Below are positions 1 through 10,979 of a DNA stretch of 64,000 bases, piece after piece. The notes under the pieces are model-generated. The model had not been told where the DNA came from. It saw only the letters and a program-made list of their open reading frames with translations, and ran no database searches. The position numbers and the translations under genes were made by a program. Source of the stretch: Topomyia yanbarensis (Eukaryota; Arthropoda; Insecta; Diptera; Culicidae); the NCBI RefSeq assembly GCF_030247195.1, contig NC_080671.1, positions 411,690,044 through 411,754,043 of the forward strand, in the 5' to 3' direction. The number at the start of each line of letters is the position of its first letter. The first letter of the stretch is position 1.

Positions 1-783
1 GTCTTTTTCAGCAAGTTCCACCATCTAAGACTTTGAGTAGGGAAAATTTGGGTAAAATGAATAGGTAGCCAAATCAAGTCAATATTTGTTAAACAAATCA
101 ACCAAGCTTCACAGAAACTTGATCTACCAAGTATTTAAAGGATATTGAAACCATTTCTTTTGATAAAAACTTGCCAATATGATATAAATATGATAAAAAC
201 CAAAATCGGCATTCATGTCTATTGCTGATGTTAAATTCGGTCTTTTGAGGTAAAATTTTAATAACAGAAAACAGACGTAACAGCTAGAAGAAAATGCGTG
301 AAAAATCATCGCCCATGATGTACTAGCGACATCTGTTGAACACATTGCACAAAATGTGATTCTGACAACCATGGCAAATATTTTTTTTTTTCAACCGAAG
401 GATTGGTAACAATAACCACATCGCGTGTCAAATGCAAGATGATAAATGAAAGGTGAGAGCATTGTTATAGTTGTTAAATTTGAAGCGCGAAATAGAGCAA
501 TCTGGACAAATACATGATTAGAGGTCAAAAGCCAACTGTCAAAATTCACTTCGAGGGGAAATTCTGGACAAACCGTAAATCGCCTAGCGCAGCCGTTGAT
601 AGCAAACAAGAGACCAGTTTTATTTTTTGTTGACTGCTATGCACCGTGCTTGGGCAATAACGGTATCTCCAGAATCCTAATCACATGTTTGTCGCGAAGT
701 ATAAAACTAATACACTTAAAAGTGACGAATGTTCCCACCTTTCTTTCTCGGGTGCGTGCGGAACACTCAGAATTTTATTTATG
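1..783. other. Unassigned AT-rich DNA
   Basis: I see no convincing coding region, RNA gene or element boundary here. Short open frames exist on both strands but have no recognisable motif and no splice context. The stretch is ordinary AT-rich DNA leading up to the hAT target site at 784. Confidence 0.4.
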
Positions 784-985
784 CATCGATACAGGGCCGC
801 CGAGATGGGGCTGGGGACGGGGTGTTTCCCCCCGGGCCCGGAATTTTGAAGGGAGCCCGGATTTTTAACGGAAACAAAAAATTTTGGTCAACACTTTCAA
901 AAAAAATTCAATATCTTGTGTATGATTCTAAAAACTACAGCATATTGGATATCAAATATATGTATTTGTACCCAATTAGAAAAGC

Positions 986-1157
986 AGACCAGGGCGGGCA
1001 TAGCGTAGTTGGTACATCGACTGCCATGTACGCAGCTCATCTGGGTTCGATTCCTAACCTCGCACATAGGAATGGAGAATTTTTTAAGGAAAATTTTCTA
1101 ACTTGAATGAAGAAGTGAATGGCCCTAACATTAAAATTTTCTATCATCGAAAAAAAA
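986..1157 (+). mobile_element. tRNA-derived SINE (Feilai-like), nested in hAT element
   Basis: The 5' part folds on the tRNA plan: an A-box-like TAGCGTAGTTGGTA near 1001 and a B-box-like GGGTTCGATTCC near 1043, about 30 bases apart. A non-tRNA body follows and ends in CTATCATCG plus an A-run at 1141-1157. A second copy on the minus strand (26098-26263) shares the tRNA head, the body and the CTAT-ATCG end, which supports one family. Pol III promoter function is established for such heads. It cannot be a true tRNA gene because no acceptor stem or anticodon arm closes properly. The 5' boundary is approximate. Confidence 0.7.
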
Positions 1158-2209
1158 TTAGATCGGGCTTGCTAGGGTTAAAAAATTAATGATTTGATTA
1201 GAAGTCATGAGGTTGTTTTCAAATTTCGTCAATATGAAATCGATTTTTTTGATTTATTGTCATGTCTTCGCAACTGCTGGGTAATTAACAAATGTAATTA
1301 GAAAGAAAAAGAAAACTTCTCAACCTTCTATTTAGGGTTGCCACACCGGTTTTTTGAGGAAAATTCCGGGTCTTTGTTCATGAAATTCGGATTTCGCCAG
1401 GATTAATCTAGTGGATTATTTTGCATTTTTTTCTTCATCAGGAACTCTCAGCATCATTTTATAAATCGTCTAGCACACAGTCATCATAAACACCATTCTC
1501 GGGTTGCAGACCCTAATCGATAAGTAGGGCCCCTCTCGGTGTTGGCCAATAGGCTCACCACCATTTGGGTTCAGATTCACTTTACCCCACAGGACCTTCA
1601 CTTCAATTGATCAACGGATTATATGCTCCTCACAAAGATTATTGAAAGACACTGAAGTGAGATTTTACGCTCCGCGTTTGTTTACTGTAGAGCAGAGCAC
1701 AGTTCGCTTGAGTTATCCTTCACAGCGAGAGTGGCTGGTGCTTTTTGATTTTTTGCAGATGTTCAAGGATGGGAAGTACTGCCCCCACTAAATCAACAAA
1801 ACTCTTCACAAATGCGAAAAAATACACCTAAATGTTCTACCACAATATTACACTCTGCGGTGAATGTGAAGAATATATGATATATTTTGTGCTACGAACT
1901 ACATAAGAAATAAAGCAGAGCCTATTCATCTTGCATGAATGTTTTCGAAACCAGCATGGCGTAAAATCCAACCACAACCCTTATTTGTAATTTGATCCAT
2001 GTTTCGCTATTTTCCCCATTTTTCCATGGATTTTTTTAAATTTTGTTAAATTTTCATTGATCAATTTTTCAGCACTTTAAAAAGCACTGTTTTTGAGCGA
2101 CTTAGTGTAATGTTATATTAAACACTTTTCTTTTTTGATGTCTTTCGCATATTGATACAAATACTGATGAAGGCTGCAAGTCGCGGTATATCTGCAATTT
2201 CAACATTCT

Positions 2210-3365
2210 ACTTTTTTATCTATTTCCATAATTACCATATTTTTATTTTATCCTGCTTTTCACGCTGTTTATTTTTGCATTTTATCCATACCACACACCT
2301 TCATTTATAGTAATTGCCGTGTTTTTCCATTTTATTTGTAATTTTTTCATTCTATTTTATTTTTTCTGTTGTTTCATATTTTAATACCCTGCTTTTTCAT
2401 TTGTTTCTTTTGTCATTCCATTCCAACTTTAAAAATTACTCTATTAGTTCCATTCATTCTTATCATTCCCTTTTTCTATTTTCTTTTTTCTCTATATATT
2501 TTTGCATTTTTTCTTTTTTTACATTCATTCCAAAATGTCTCAATGTCCCTTTATCTACATTTCTCGTATTTTGGTACATGTTTTCTAGTTTTTAGCTTTC
2601 GGTTTTCCGTAGTTTTATTTTTTCTAATTGCTTATAATTTTTTTAATTTTTTACACATGTTCCTTAATCTTTCATTTTGTTCATTTTTATTATTCTTCAT
2701 TTTTCCATATAACCTATTTTGAAAGTGCTTTTTTCTGTTGGCCGTACCATTTGGTATACCATTTTAGTTTTATACTATTTTTGTTTTCCATTTTTTCCGC
2801 TTTCGTACAATTCTTTTTTTTAATTTCTTCATGTTTATTTTATTTTTGTCTTTTATATCTATTTCTCTACTTTTATGCATTCTTAACGCTTTATTCACTT
2901 TTTCTATTGCTTTTAATATATCTTGTTTTTAATGTTGAATATATTTTATATTTTTCGGGCTTTTCAGATTTATGCATTTTTATTTTATATCAATGTTCGT
3001 ATATTTTTTAGTTGTTTTTTTTCATTTTCATTGATTCTCAAAAATTTTCAACATCTGCCGATTTTTTTTATAATTTTCACCATTTGTTCAACAATGTTCG
3101 ACTTCTTTAATCCTTGCAATTCGATTGTCTATTTTCCTGTTTTCTTTCATCGATTCTTACAGGTTTTGTTTTGGTTTTTGTTTTCGATTATACACTTTTT
3201 GACAATTGACTTTAATTTGTTTATGTGGTTGATTTTGCGATTTTTAGTTTTTCTGTACACACTTTCAATATAAAGTTTTCCCTTTATTTTGTTTTTTGTA
3301 CAATTGAACAAAGGAAATTTTCGATTTTTTTTTTGTTTAGATAAAGTTTATAATTTTTGCAATTA
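2210..3365. repeat. T-rich degenerate repeat inside hAT element
   Basis: More than 1.1 kb is built from degenerate TTTCATTTTATTTTT-type words on the plus strand. Long phenylalanine-rich open frames arise in all three plus frames for that reason and are not genes. A similar composition on the opposite strand (AATAAAATGA words) fills 33240-34560. Confidence 0.7.
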
Positions 3366-3695
3366 TGTACTACATTTTTAATCTTTCCATTTCTTTACTT
3401 TTACTAATACTATTGACGGAAAATTCCTCTCAAAAGTCACCAAAACGTACGAAGACGTATTCAAAATACTATAGAGTATTAACAGTCCTCCATTTTTACC
3501 ATCATTGGCACTGCAAACAACTAGAGCAAAAACTGGTACATAACAATATAATTTCAGTGTAATATAGGTACATAATATTAGTAAGTACAATGGATTTCAA
3601 ATTTTATCTTTTTGATGCACGGGCAATATACAGTGGTGGGGGCTCGTACGTTGAACCCCCGGGCCCGTATTTTCTATCTACGGCCCTGCATCGAT

Positions 3696-3852
3696 AGCAT
3701 ACTTTTCTATTTGCCTCTCGTTTCTTCTGCTGTAAATTTTATGCATTGGACATATTCGGTCTATCCACTCATTGATTGCTTACTAGAAGTATATGCATGA
3801 AAATGCATAAAAATCACAGCAGAAGAAAAGATACGGGAATAGAAAGTATGCT
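3696..3852. repeat. Imperfect hairpin with about 50-bp arms
   Basis: The stretch 3696-3746 is an imperfect reverse complement of 3803-3852, with a loop of about 56 bases. Matching blocks include AGCATAC with GTATGCT and TTTTATGCAT with ATGCATAAAA. It lies immediately beside the hAT right end, so the hAT insertion fell at the outer edge of a palindrome. Confidence 0.65.
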
Positions 3853-4128
3853 AACTATGCATATTTTTGTTTCTCAGTGAAACGAAGTGACCCATTATGG
3901 CTATGTGTCAAAATCGATTCACTAGCGCCACGATCGGTGAGATGGCGTATTTTTCATAATTTAAATCGACCTTTTGACATTGAAAGTGTCTTTCTGCACT
4001 ATCTGGGGCGGGGTGTCATTCTAAAATCTAAAATCAAACGATATCACGTTTTTGCGTCACTATTTTGAACGCTAAAAACTTTGTTATTTATGAACGGATT
4101 TCCGTCTGGTTATCAACAAACAATTAGG
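3853..4128. other. Unassigned DNA
   Basis: No coding signal or repeat boundary recognised between the hairpin and the inverted-repeat element. Confidence 0.35.
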
Positions 4129-5049
4129 AATTAACTGAACTAATAATTCAATTTTTTGTCTTTTGACTTAAGCGCCAATACCTTATTTAGGACTGGTGGT
4201 ATCCAACGGGGAAAAACGATCGGAAATGGTGAGTGAAGCTAAGCAATCATGTGAAAAAAATTCCCCCCAGAGGCGAGACTCGAACTCGCAACCTTTGAGA
4301 CTCCGGCCCAATGCACTAACCCTTATGCTATCCCTGGGTATGGCGACATCCCAGAAAGAACATATGATTATTGCACTGGCGACGGTGATCGTACCCTGCC
4401 TGCAAAGCGAGAATCACACACAACGGCAGCTGATCACCCCAACACATTTGATCTATTTAATTTCCCCGCTAGATACCAAGGCCCGGGTTTTTATTATCGT
4501 CTGATGTCTAATTTTTAGTTCATTCCCCATCGTACTTCGGTGGGTGACAGAGCTAATGAAGACTTTAGTGAAAAGACAAAAAATTGAATTATTAGTTTAA
4601 TTCGAACGGGCGGGTTCGCTCCCGTCATACCTCTGTTCACTGGGCAAGGGGCCAGAAATCGACAGTCTTCATTAGCTCTGTCACCCACCGAAGTACGATG
4701 GGTAATGAAATAAAAATTAGACATCAGACGATAATAAAAACCCGGGCCTTGGTATCTAGCGGGGAAATTAAATAGATCAAATGTGTTGGGGTGATCAGCT
4801 GCCGTTGTGTGTGATTCTCGCTTTGCAGGCAGGGTACGATCACCGTCGCCAGTGGGATAATCATATGTTCTTTCTGGGATGTCGCCATACCCAGGGATAG
4901 CATAAGGGTTAGTGCATTGGGCCAGAGTCTCAAAGGTTGCGAGTTCGAGTCTCGCCTCTGGGGGGAATTTTTTCACATGATTGCTTAGCTTCACTCACCA
5001 TTTCCGATCGTTTTTCCCCGTTGAATACCACCAGTCCTAATTAACTGAA
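4129..5049. mobile_element. Near-perfect inverted-repeat element with opposed tRNA-like heads
   Basis: The left arm, about 4190-4562, is almost perfectly reverse-complementary to the right arm, about 4662-5038. The ends read GGACTGGTGG and CCACCAGTCC and are flanked by TA. Each arm contains a tRNA-like segment with a GAGTTCGAGTCTC B-box (plus strand near 4942, minus strand near 4275). An 11-base direct repeat, AATTAACTGAA, lies outside at 4129-4139 and 5039-5049. The spacer at 4567-4600 also contains an inverted copy of the outer left flank (4131-4165). That arrangement suggests fold-back template switching or a head-to-head double insertion rather than a simple MITE. Open frames across the arms are repeat-derived. 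Confidence 0.75.
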
Positions 5050-5324
5050 ATTATGTTTGATTGATATAGTGTTTTTGTATTTCATTAGCACACTATTGAA
5101 AAACAAACAAAAATGAGTAGATCTAGGAAAACGTGAAAACTACCATACATCAGTCAATCTATCCCCGGCAGAGCCGTCAATAGGGAGCACCTTAGTGACT
5201 CAAACGAACACGAAAAATAATAAATAAATGTGCCGCCTGCCTGTTTGAATCAGTTGTTGCTCTTTTGCCATACAAGACCAATAGCGTCTCGTACGACAGA
5301 TTTAAGCACCCAGCTAACTACGCT
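5050..5324. other. Unassigned DNA
   Basis: Nothing recognised; flanks the GC-richer patch that follows. Confidence 0.3.
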
Positions 5325-5600
5325 TCTATAAATGACGTCATCCTCGACTTTTCCAAGAATATCATTCCTCGCGCGAGTTCATTCTCCCTTCGAACGTCGA
5401 GCCATAAAGAATAGCAGCAGCAATCAGGCATGTTGACAATGCGCTGTGATGAGTGCTGCATTTGATCACTGCTACTGCTGGGGGTTGGGACGACGACAGG
5501 TCTAGGCATCCAGCGACCAAGCGCTCGTGATGTCTCCTTTCCATGGCTCTGATTGGCTGTATTGATTTTGCCGATGACGTCATCCTCGGATATATAACTT
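5325..5600. promoter_or_regulatory. GC-richer patch with two CRE palindromes and a TATA-like site
   Basis: TGACGTCATCCTCG occurs twice, near 5334 and near 5575. The core TGACGTCA is the canonical CREB/ATF site. The second copy is followed within a few bases by TATATAA near 5591 on the plus strand. The DNA between is less AT-rich than its surroundings. This could be a promoter or a repeat terminus; no transcript start or coding exon is visible downstream, so the assignment is weak. Confidence 0.25.
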
Positions 5601-6691
5601 TCAGCATTGCTCGGCAGAGTTCCCATATTCACAGATTTTTCTGTAATGTGACAGATTTTTTCAATAATTTTGGATCACAGATATTCACTGTTGTGCTATC
5701 TTATGACAAGCGCCATTTAGCACATTTCGAGAAAAACGATTTTTAAAGTTTGAGATTGAATATCTTGAAACTTATAAATGGTGTAAACAATTCAAAGAAG
5801 ACAATTGATGCTTCCATCTATTCTGCATTAATCTCTCAAATATTGAGAAGATCGGTTGACTACGTTACGAGTTTTTACTAGAAATGTAAACAAAAGTCGC
5901 ACTCACACGTGTCATGTCATGATGACACAATTTGCATGGCGTAGCATAATCGTGCGTGGAAAATTTTCCATAGAAAAAAATCAGCAATTATTAACTTTTA
6001 TTCATATCTTTGGTTTAATTTGGTCTGTGAACAATCGGTGAGATGCATTCTGAAGGAAATGAGTTAGGAAATCTAGAAAAATAGCTATTTTTGGTTACAG
6101 TGTGCCAAATACTTCCATTTTTTTCTGTTATAATATTCGCAGTTGATAGATTAAACTACTGTGAAAGATTTGTATTTCTGGGAGTTTATTAGATGTGAGA
6201 TACATAATTTTACTGGTTTGCTTAGTCTTCCGCATACCGAAATTGCCAACAAAACCCTAAAACGACTTTACATGAAATCTCAAAATGCAAACCTCAAAAC
6301 ATTGGTATTCGTTTCTTGAAACCTATTCGGAATCGTAAATCACATTTATCGTATTCTCCGTAAGATAATGTACGTGAAATATCCGCTCAATGTTCCAATA
6401 TCGCATCGACATTATTTCTAGAAATCGTGTAATCTATTTTTAGACCTGCATCCGTGGGAGAACCTAACACAATTTGTTATAATGCTGATAGAAGCCTATC
6501 AAAGGTTGTTACATTTTTGATTATACTAGATGAATTTCTATTATATTTTCTGTTATTTTACCAACTAACGAGACCAGAGTTATAACACAAATTGTTGTCA
6601 TAACAAAGTAACACAGTCTGTAATAATTTTGTTATTTCTTTCAGATCGGGAATTGGCCGCCCTTTCACCCAGTGTCATTTGGGCAGATATA
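5600..6691. other. Unassigned AT-rich DNA
   Basis: No recognisable gene or bounded repeat was found over about 1.1 kb. Confidence 0.35.
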
Positions 6692-7010
6692 GGGTGATGA
6701 GCCTATTTGCGCCATGTTTCTATTATCACCCTACCCATTTGAAGCCGTTGATTAGAGCAGTGTCTGCCATCTTTGTTCAACGCATTGAGTGAAATGGTAG
6801 CGCAACAATAGGGGCACTCGATTCGAGTTTTCATTGTGCTCAAACACGAGAATTTTACTGTTTTCAACGCATTTGTGTTCTTATATTGGATCTTAACAAC
6901 GAAGCAAAGCGGTTGATGTCAATTTTTACGCATTCTATTGATTGTAAGGCAAGAAATTATCGAATTAGTGCGGCACCTTGCTTAGTATGGTGAAAATAGG
7001 CTCATCACCC
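6692..7010. mobile_element. 319-bp TA-flanked MITE (GGGTGATGAGCC family), copy 1
   Basis: Ends are GGGTGATGAGCCTATTT and, on the other strand, GGGTGATGAGCCTATTTTCA, with TA on each side (6690-6691 and 7011-7012). A second complete copy of the same 319-bp length lies inverted at 38814-39132. A third is split by an insertion (24778-31160), and a fourth, degraded, starts at 41812. TA duplication and the short internal body suggest a Tc1/mariner-type MITE, but the superfamily is an inference. Confidence 0.85.
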
Positions 7011-7694
7011 TAGGATAAATTGCAATAACTTTAGTTCCACGGATAATACTTATAAATTTCAGTGTTCAAATGAGTTGTTCTAGTCCCAATAATTATTTTA
7101 TAAGCAAATCATGCTTTAGCCAAAGCTTAGTTATTGATAATTGTTATTGTTTCTAAACAAAATGAACATGATGAATTATGTTTCTCTGAACGTTTAACTA
7201 GAGAGTTCAAAAAGGTTGGCCGTCAGAAAATGGCGGTAAAAGAAAGTGACATAAATCGACCGCAGAAAAACCAGCAGACAAAGCACAGTACAGCGGGTAG
7301 GACACTTCGATTTCCGAACAAGAGGGATACACACGTTTAAATAGCAATTAACTTGCAAAAATCTCTTTACTTTGAACAGAAATTTATTTTGCCCAATTAC
7401 TTTGACTTAAGGAATTAATTCATTGATCACAATCACTTTGGAGTGATAAATTATTTATTCCTGCACGCACGCAGAGTCTAGATTCTAGACAGTCTGATGA
7501 TCCTGACAGATCGGTGAAATGCTCGTTAACCGGGTTGCCAGAAAGGATAGAGAAACAGGCATAATTTTAGGATCGTTGCCACCATTTCAGTACGGTACAA
7601 CAAGTTGTAATGCATTGATTTAGAATTTTTAAGTTAATTTAATTCGCAATTTTTTTTATTTTCAGGTAATTTTAAATTTAATTAATCTTTCATT
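7011..7694. other. Unassigned DNA
   Basis: No gene or bounded repeat recognised. Confidence 0.3.
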
Positions 7695-7786
7695 TATATC
7701 TGATACTTTTATTTTATGTTTAGAGTAATTGAAACTTATATCTGATCCTTTTATTTTATGTTTAGAGTAATTGAAACTTATATCTT
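7695..7786. repeat. 42-bp tandem repeat, about 2.2 copies
   Basis: A unit beginning TATATCTGAT recurs at 7695, 7737 and 7779, an exact 42-base spacing, with one visible base difference in the first two copies (TGATA versus TGATC). Confidence 0.8.
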
Positions 7787-7947
7787 ATATTTTATAGAGA
7801 GTACCCGCAACAGCAAACCCAATGAAAAAGGGCCTTACCTTGATTTAACAATAAATTTTTAGTCACAAATTATTACCAGAGTTAAAGGCCATGACCGCAG
7901 GGCGAAAACATATTATATAATTTTATTTCCTGATTGTACATCATATT

Positions 7948-8988
7948 ATCATGATTGAATCTGTTCCACAATATTTCGCCACGTCACTCGGTCAGTTGCT
8001 GCTTGTCTCCAACATCTCAGGTGCCCGATACTCGCCAGGTTCTGCTCCACTTGGTCCAGCCACCGGGAACGCTGCGCTCCTCTCCATCTTGTACCTGCCG
8101 GGTTGGAGGGACCTTACCCTTCCAGCTTCAGCTACTTTCCGGATACTTGGCTCACCATAGAGTCGCGTAAGTTCGTGGTTCATCCTTCTCCTCCACACGC
8201 CATCCTCCTGCACACCACCGAAGATCGTTCTCAGCACCTTTCTTTCGAAGACTTCGAGTGCTTGCAGGTCCTCCTCGAGCATTGTCCACGTTTCGTACCC
8301 GTAGAGAACCACCGGTCTAATCAGTGTAGTGTACATGGCGCATTTCGTGCGGTGGTGAAGCTTCCTGGATCTCAAAGTTTTGTGGAGCCCAATAGTAAGC
8401 ACGACTTCCAGAGATAATACGCCTTCTAATCTCCCGGCTGGTGGTATTGTCCGCAGTCACCAATGAGCCTAGATAGATGAACTCGTCAACCACCTCGAAC
8501 TCGTCACCGTCGATCGTAATACTACTGTCCAAGCATTCCCTATCGCGATCGGTTCCTCCAGCCAGCATGTACTTCGTCTTAGACACATTTAACTTCAGTC
8601 CTACTCGTGCTGCTTCGCGCTTCAGTCGGGTATACAGATCTGCTACCGTGTCCTTGTTTCTACCGATTATGTCCACGTCGTCAGCGAAGCACACGAACTG
8701 TCCGGACCTCGTGAAAATCGTGCCCCGCATGTTGAACCCCGCTCTTCGCATTACATCTTCCAGCGCAATATTGAACAGCAGGCAGGACAGCCCATCGCCT
8801 TGTCTTAGTCCCCTGCATGTTTCAAACAGACCCGAGAGGCCGCCCGAAATTTTAACACAACACCTTGCACCATCCATCGTAGCCTTAATCAGTCTTGTCA
8901 GATTCCCAGGGAAGACGTTCTCGTCCATCGAAGTTGGACGGAGCGAAGATGTGAACGAAATTAATGCGCAACACTGTCGGCTGGTCAT
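7948..8988 (-). pseudogene. RTE-clade (JAM-like) reverse transcriptase fragment
   Basis: On the minus strand a reverse transcriptase runs from about 8988 to a stop at 7948-7953. Visible motifs are GLRQGDGLSCLLFNIALE, the catalytic FADDVDII, then LNVSKTKYML and FIYLGS, followed by the C-terminal LIRPVVLYGYETW and KVLRTIFGG segments. The C-terminus reads ATDRVTWRNIVEQIQS. The frame changes near 8400 (tyrosine-rich end of RT) and again near 8000. The endonuclease and the first part of RT are missing, so the copy is 5'-truncated and dead. The motif set fits RTE-type elements such as mosquito JAM; the clade call is from family knowledge, not a search. Confidence 0.82.
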
Positions 8989-9004
8989 GCATTTACTCAG
9001 TAAC

Positions 9005-9533
9005 TTCCAAATTTTATTTAGTTAATTCCAAATTGATAGAAATGACAAAGAAAACACCGCCCTTTCAATTCGGCCCGTGGGGTCTGGTTGGATAATTTTT
9101 TCTTACCTTACCTTACCTCACCTTACCTTCGTCAAGATGCTTCAATTCAAGATAAATTTAATTGAAGCATTTCAGGTAAGTTTAACAGATTTTCATCTAA
9201 ATGCGTTTGTGAGATGGACCTATTGGCCGAAAATATGTATACAATGCTGCAAATTTAGTTTTACAATAATCATGCAGACAAAAATGGTGAAACCTTTGCA
9301 TGAAGCGAATGATACATTTTTTAAATTTAATAATATATAATCAAGTATAAGATTTTTAACGAATATTATTGACAAAATATTGATAATCAAATTTAAATTT
9401 TTCTTAAGCAAACATTTTCTAATACTTTTATCATAATTGATTCATATAAATAGGTGGTAAATAAACGAACCCTTTTGAGAATTCATTATAAAAGGGCGGC
9501 ATTGGGTCCGAGCGGCAAAAATCCTCGCGCCGC
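9005..9533. other. Unassigned DNA with a short (TTACC)n tract
   Basis: A TTACC microsatellite of about five units lies at 9103-9130. Otherwise nothing was recognised between the RTE relic and the next element. Confidence 0.4.
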
Positions 9534-10397
9534 ACAGTGGCTGGAGGCTGGCCAAAACCTCAAAAATTTATTTTTGGAATATTGATATTTTATATTTTTC
9601 CTAAATTGCTCATGTATTGAATGATGTTTATTCAAAATTGTATGATCATTGGATAAGAACACGATTTTTAACATGAGTTTAAACGTAGCAAAGTCCGGAC
9701 TTTTTAATGATTTTCATTTCCGAAACCACCATTGCTCTGTTCACTTCAAATGCATGTTGCTCTTTTGATTTTGGTCCGATTTTAGCACAACTAGTTTCAT
9801 TGTGTAGAAGAACGAAAGAACTTGGTTAGTGAATAAAATACATTTGGTAAATTTGCTTGGAACTATGACTTTTTATTTTAAATATGTTTGAGGTGGTCAG
9901 ATCAAAAATACTTTTTTCACTAATGTATTCTGTACGAATTTCGGAATCATTTCGGAACGGTCACATAGTATACATTCTATGGGAAATAACATCTACTTTT
10001 CGAATATTATTGTCTCGTTCTGCGCCTAGGTGCGCAAATTTTTTTAAGGAGATTTTGAAGCTTTGTTGCTGATATGGAGGCGCAGGGTGTTTTGTGTAAA
10101 AGAGTTAGACTATCTACAGTAAACCAACACGTTATACAATGGATTTAAAGCAGTGTTCTTCATTTTTTATGATATTGCTGACATTGGTGAACAGTAACAG
10201 AAAATCTATCATGAAAACGGGATCATAGTTATAAGAAAGGTTCAATGACACTGTATGGAAAAATGCATTTAATATTTTACGACTTTTGACATCAAAAATG
10301 AGCTCAGTACCTCAAAATTAGCTTAAATTATGATTTTCAGCCAAATTAGGTAACATTTGAGGTTTTGTCCGACTTTTGTTTGAAGACCCGCCACTGT
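9534..10397. mobile_element. Non-autonomous DNA element with ACAGTGGC ends (864 bp)
   Basis: The left end ACAGTGGCTGG and the right end, read on the other strand, ACAGTGGCGGG are inverted repeats. Flanks carry a perfect 7-bp direct repeat, GCGCCGC, at 9527-9533 and 10398-10404. A weak secondary match between the subterminal regions (AAAACCTCAAA on both arms) supports the pairing. CACAGTGG-type ends recur at 39490/40866 and at the right end of the intron foldback element (30902). The superfamily is unassigned. Confidence 0.6.
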
Positions 10398-10653
10398 GCG
10401 CCGCCACTGCCTGCTGGTATAGTTTAATTTTTAATATATTTTTAAAAAAAATTCTCAAGCAAAATTTAGCTTTAAACTTAAATCAGATCCAGGCGATATC
10501 GTCCAATTTTGCTTATAAAATCAACAGCCATATATCCAATTTCGTATATCGGTGATCGAATTGTATCTTTCACGTCAACGGTTCCCCCACAATTATTCCC
10601 TGTTTAAAAAAATTATCCACACCTTCAAACACACTCCGCAATAGGTCAAATTC

Positions 10654-10973
10654 TCATAGTTCAGTTAGCGAGGCCAACAGTCCTGCTGATAGAAACACGT
10701 GGAGCCGGATGTTAAATGATGAACAGTCGTCATGTCCCGTGTCCTGGTTCAATGCCAGTAGGTAATCATGTTCCGCTACAATGACTCGTCCGTCAGCTAG
10801 TTGGTTTGATACAATTAAAACGACCGCGCGGTCATGTCCGGTCGGATGTACGAGAGTAGCTTCACTTGGATAGTCGTTGAATTGTAAACGTGTCCCACCC
10901 CCCAGCCGATCACGAACTTGTCGAGCTGCATACCAATTGAGCCGATGGCCGTTAGCGATACCAATTACCAACC
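10654..10973 (-). CDS. Possible 3'-terminal exon of an unidentified gene
   Basis: A minus-strand frame follows a splice-acceptor-like ATATCTGTAG (AG at 10974-10975) and runs 106 codons to TGA at 10654. The translated segment contains GIANGHRLNWYAARQ, NDYPSEATLVHPTGHD and VLIVSNQLADGRVIVAEHDY and ends in a hydrophobic tail, LHVFLSAGLLASLTEL, after DDCSS. Balanced amino acid use and codon choice are better than in neighbouring random frames. The hydrophobic tail could be a GPI-anchor signal. I do not recognise the family, and the upstream exons, which should lie above 11 kb, were not identified. It could also be a relic of an unknown repeat. Confidence 0.35.
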
Positions 10974-10979
10974 CTACAG

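Larger units (their letters stand above)
792..3688. mobile_element. Non-autonomous hAT-like DNA transposon (2.9 kb)
   Basis: The left end reads CAGGGCCGCCGAGAT and the right end, read on the other strand, CAGGGCCGTAGATAG, giving short imperfect terminal inverted repeats. The element is flanked by a perfect 8-bp direct repeat, CATCGATA, at 784-791 and 3689-3696. Eight-base duplications with CAGGG(C/G) ends are typical of the hAT superfamily. No transposase is visible inside. The interior holds a tRNA-type SINE (about 986-1157) and more than 1 kb of T-rich low-complexity sequence, so this copy must have been mobilised in trans. The element size and duplication are read directly from the sequence; the superfamily is inferred from duplication length and terminal bases. 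Confidence 0.78.

Noticed and set aside
995..1060. tRNA gene
   Set aside because: A and B boxes are present but the cloverleaf does not close; it is the head of a SINE. The same applies near 26200, 4940 and 58990.
2314..3273. Several phenylalanine-rich plus-strand frames
   Set aside because: They arise from T-rich repeat DNA in all three frames and have no start context or motif.
4196..4994. Frames of 102 and 159 codons with matching sequences
   Set aside because: They are mirrored translations of the inverted-repeat arms, including the tRNA-like part.
8477..9025. Plus-strand frame of 182 codons over the RTE relic
   Set aside because: The reverse strand carries clear RT motifs; the plus frame is a shadow.
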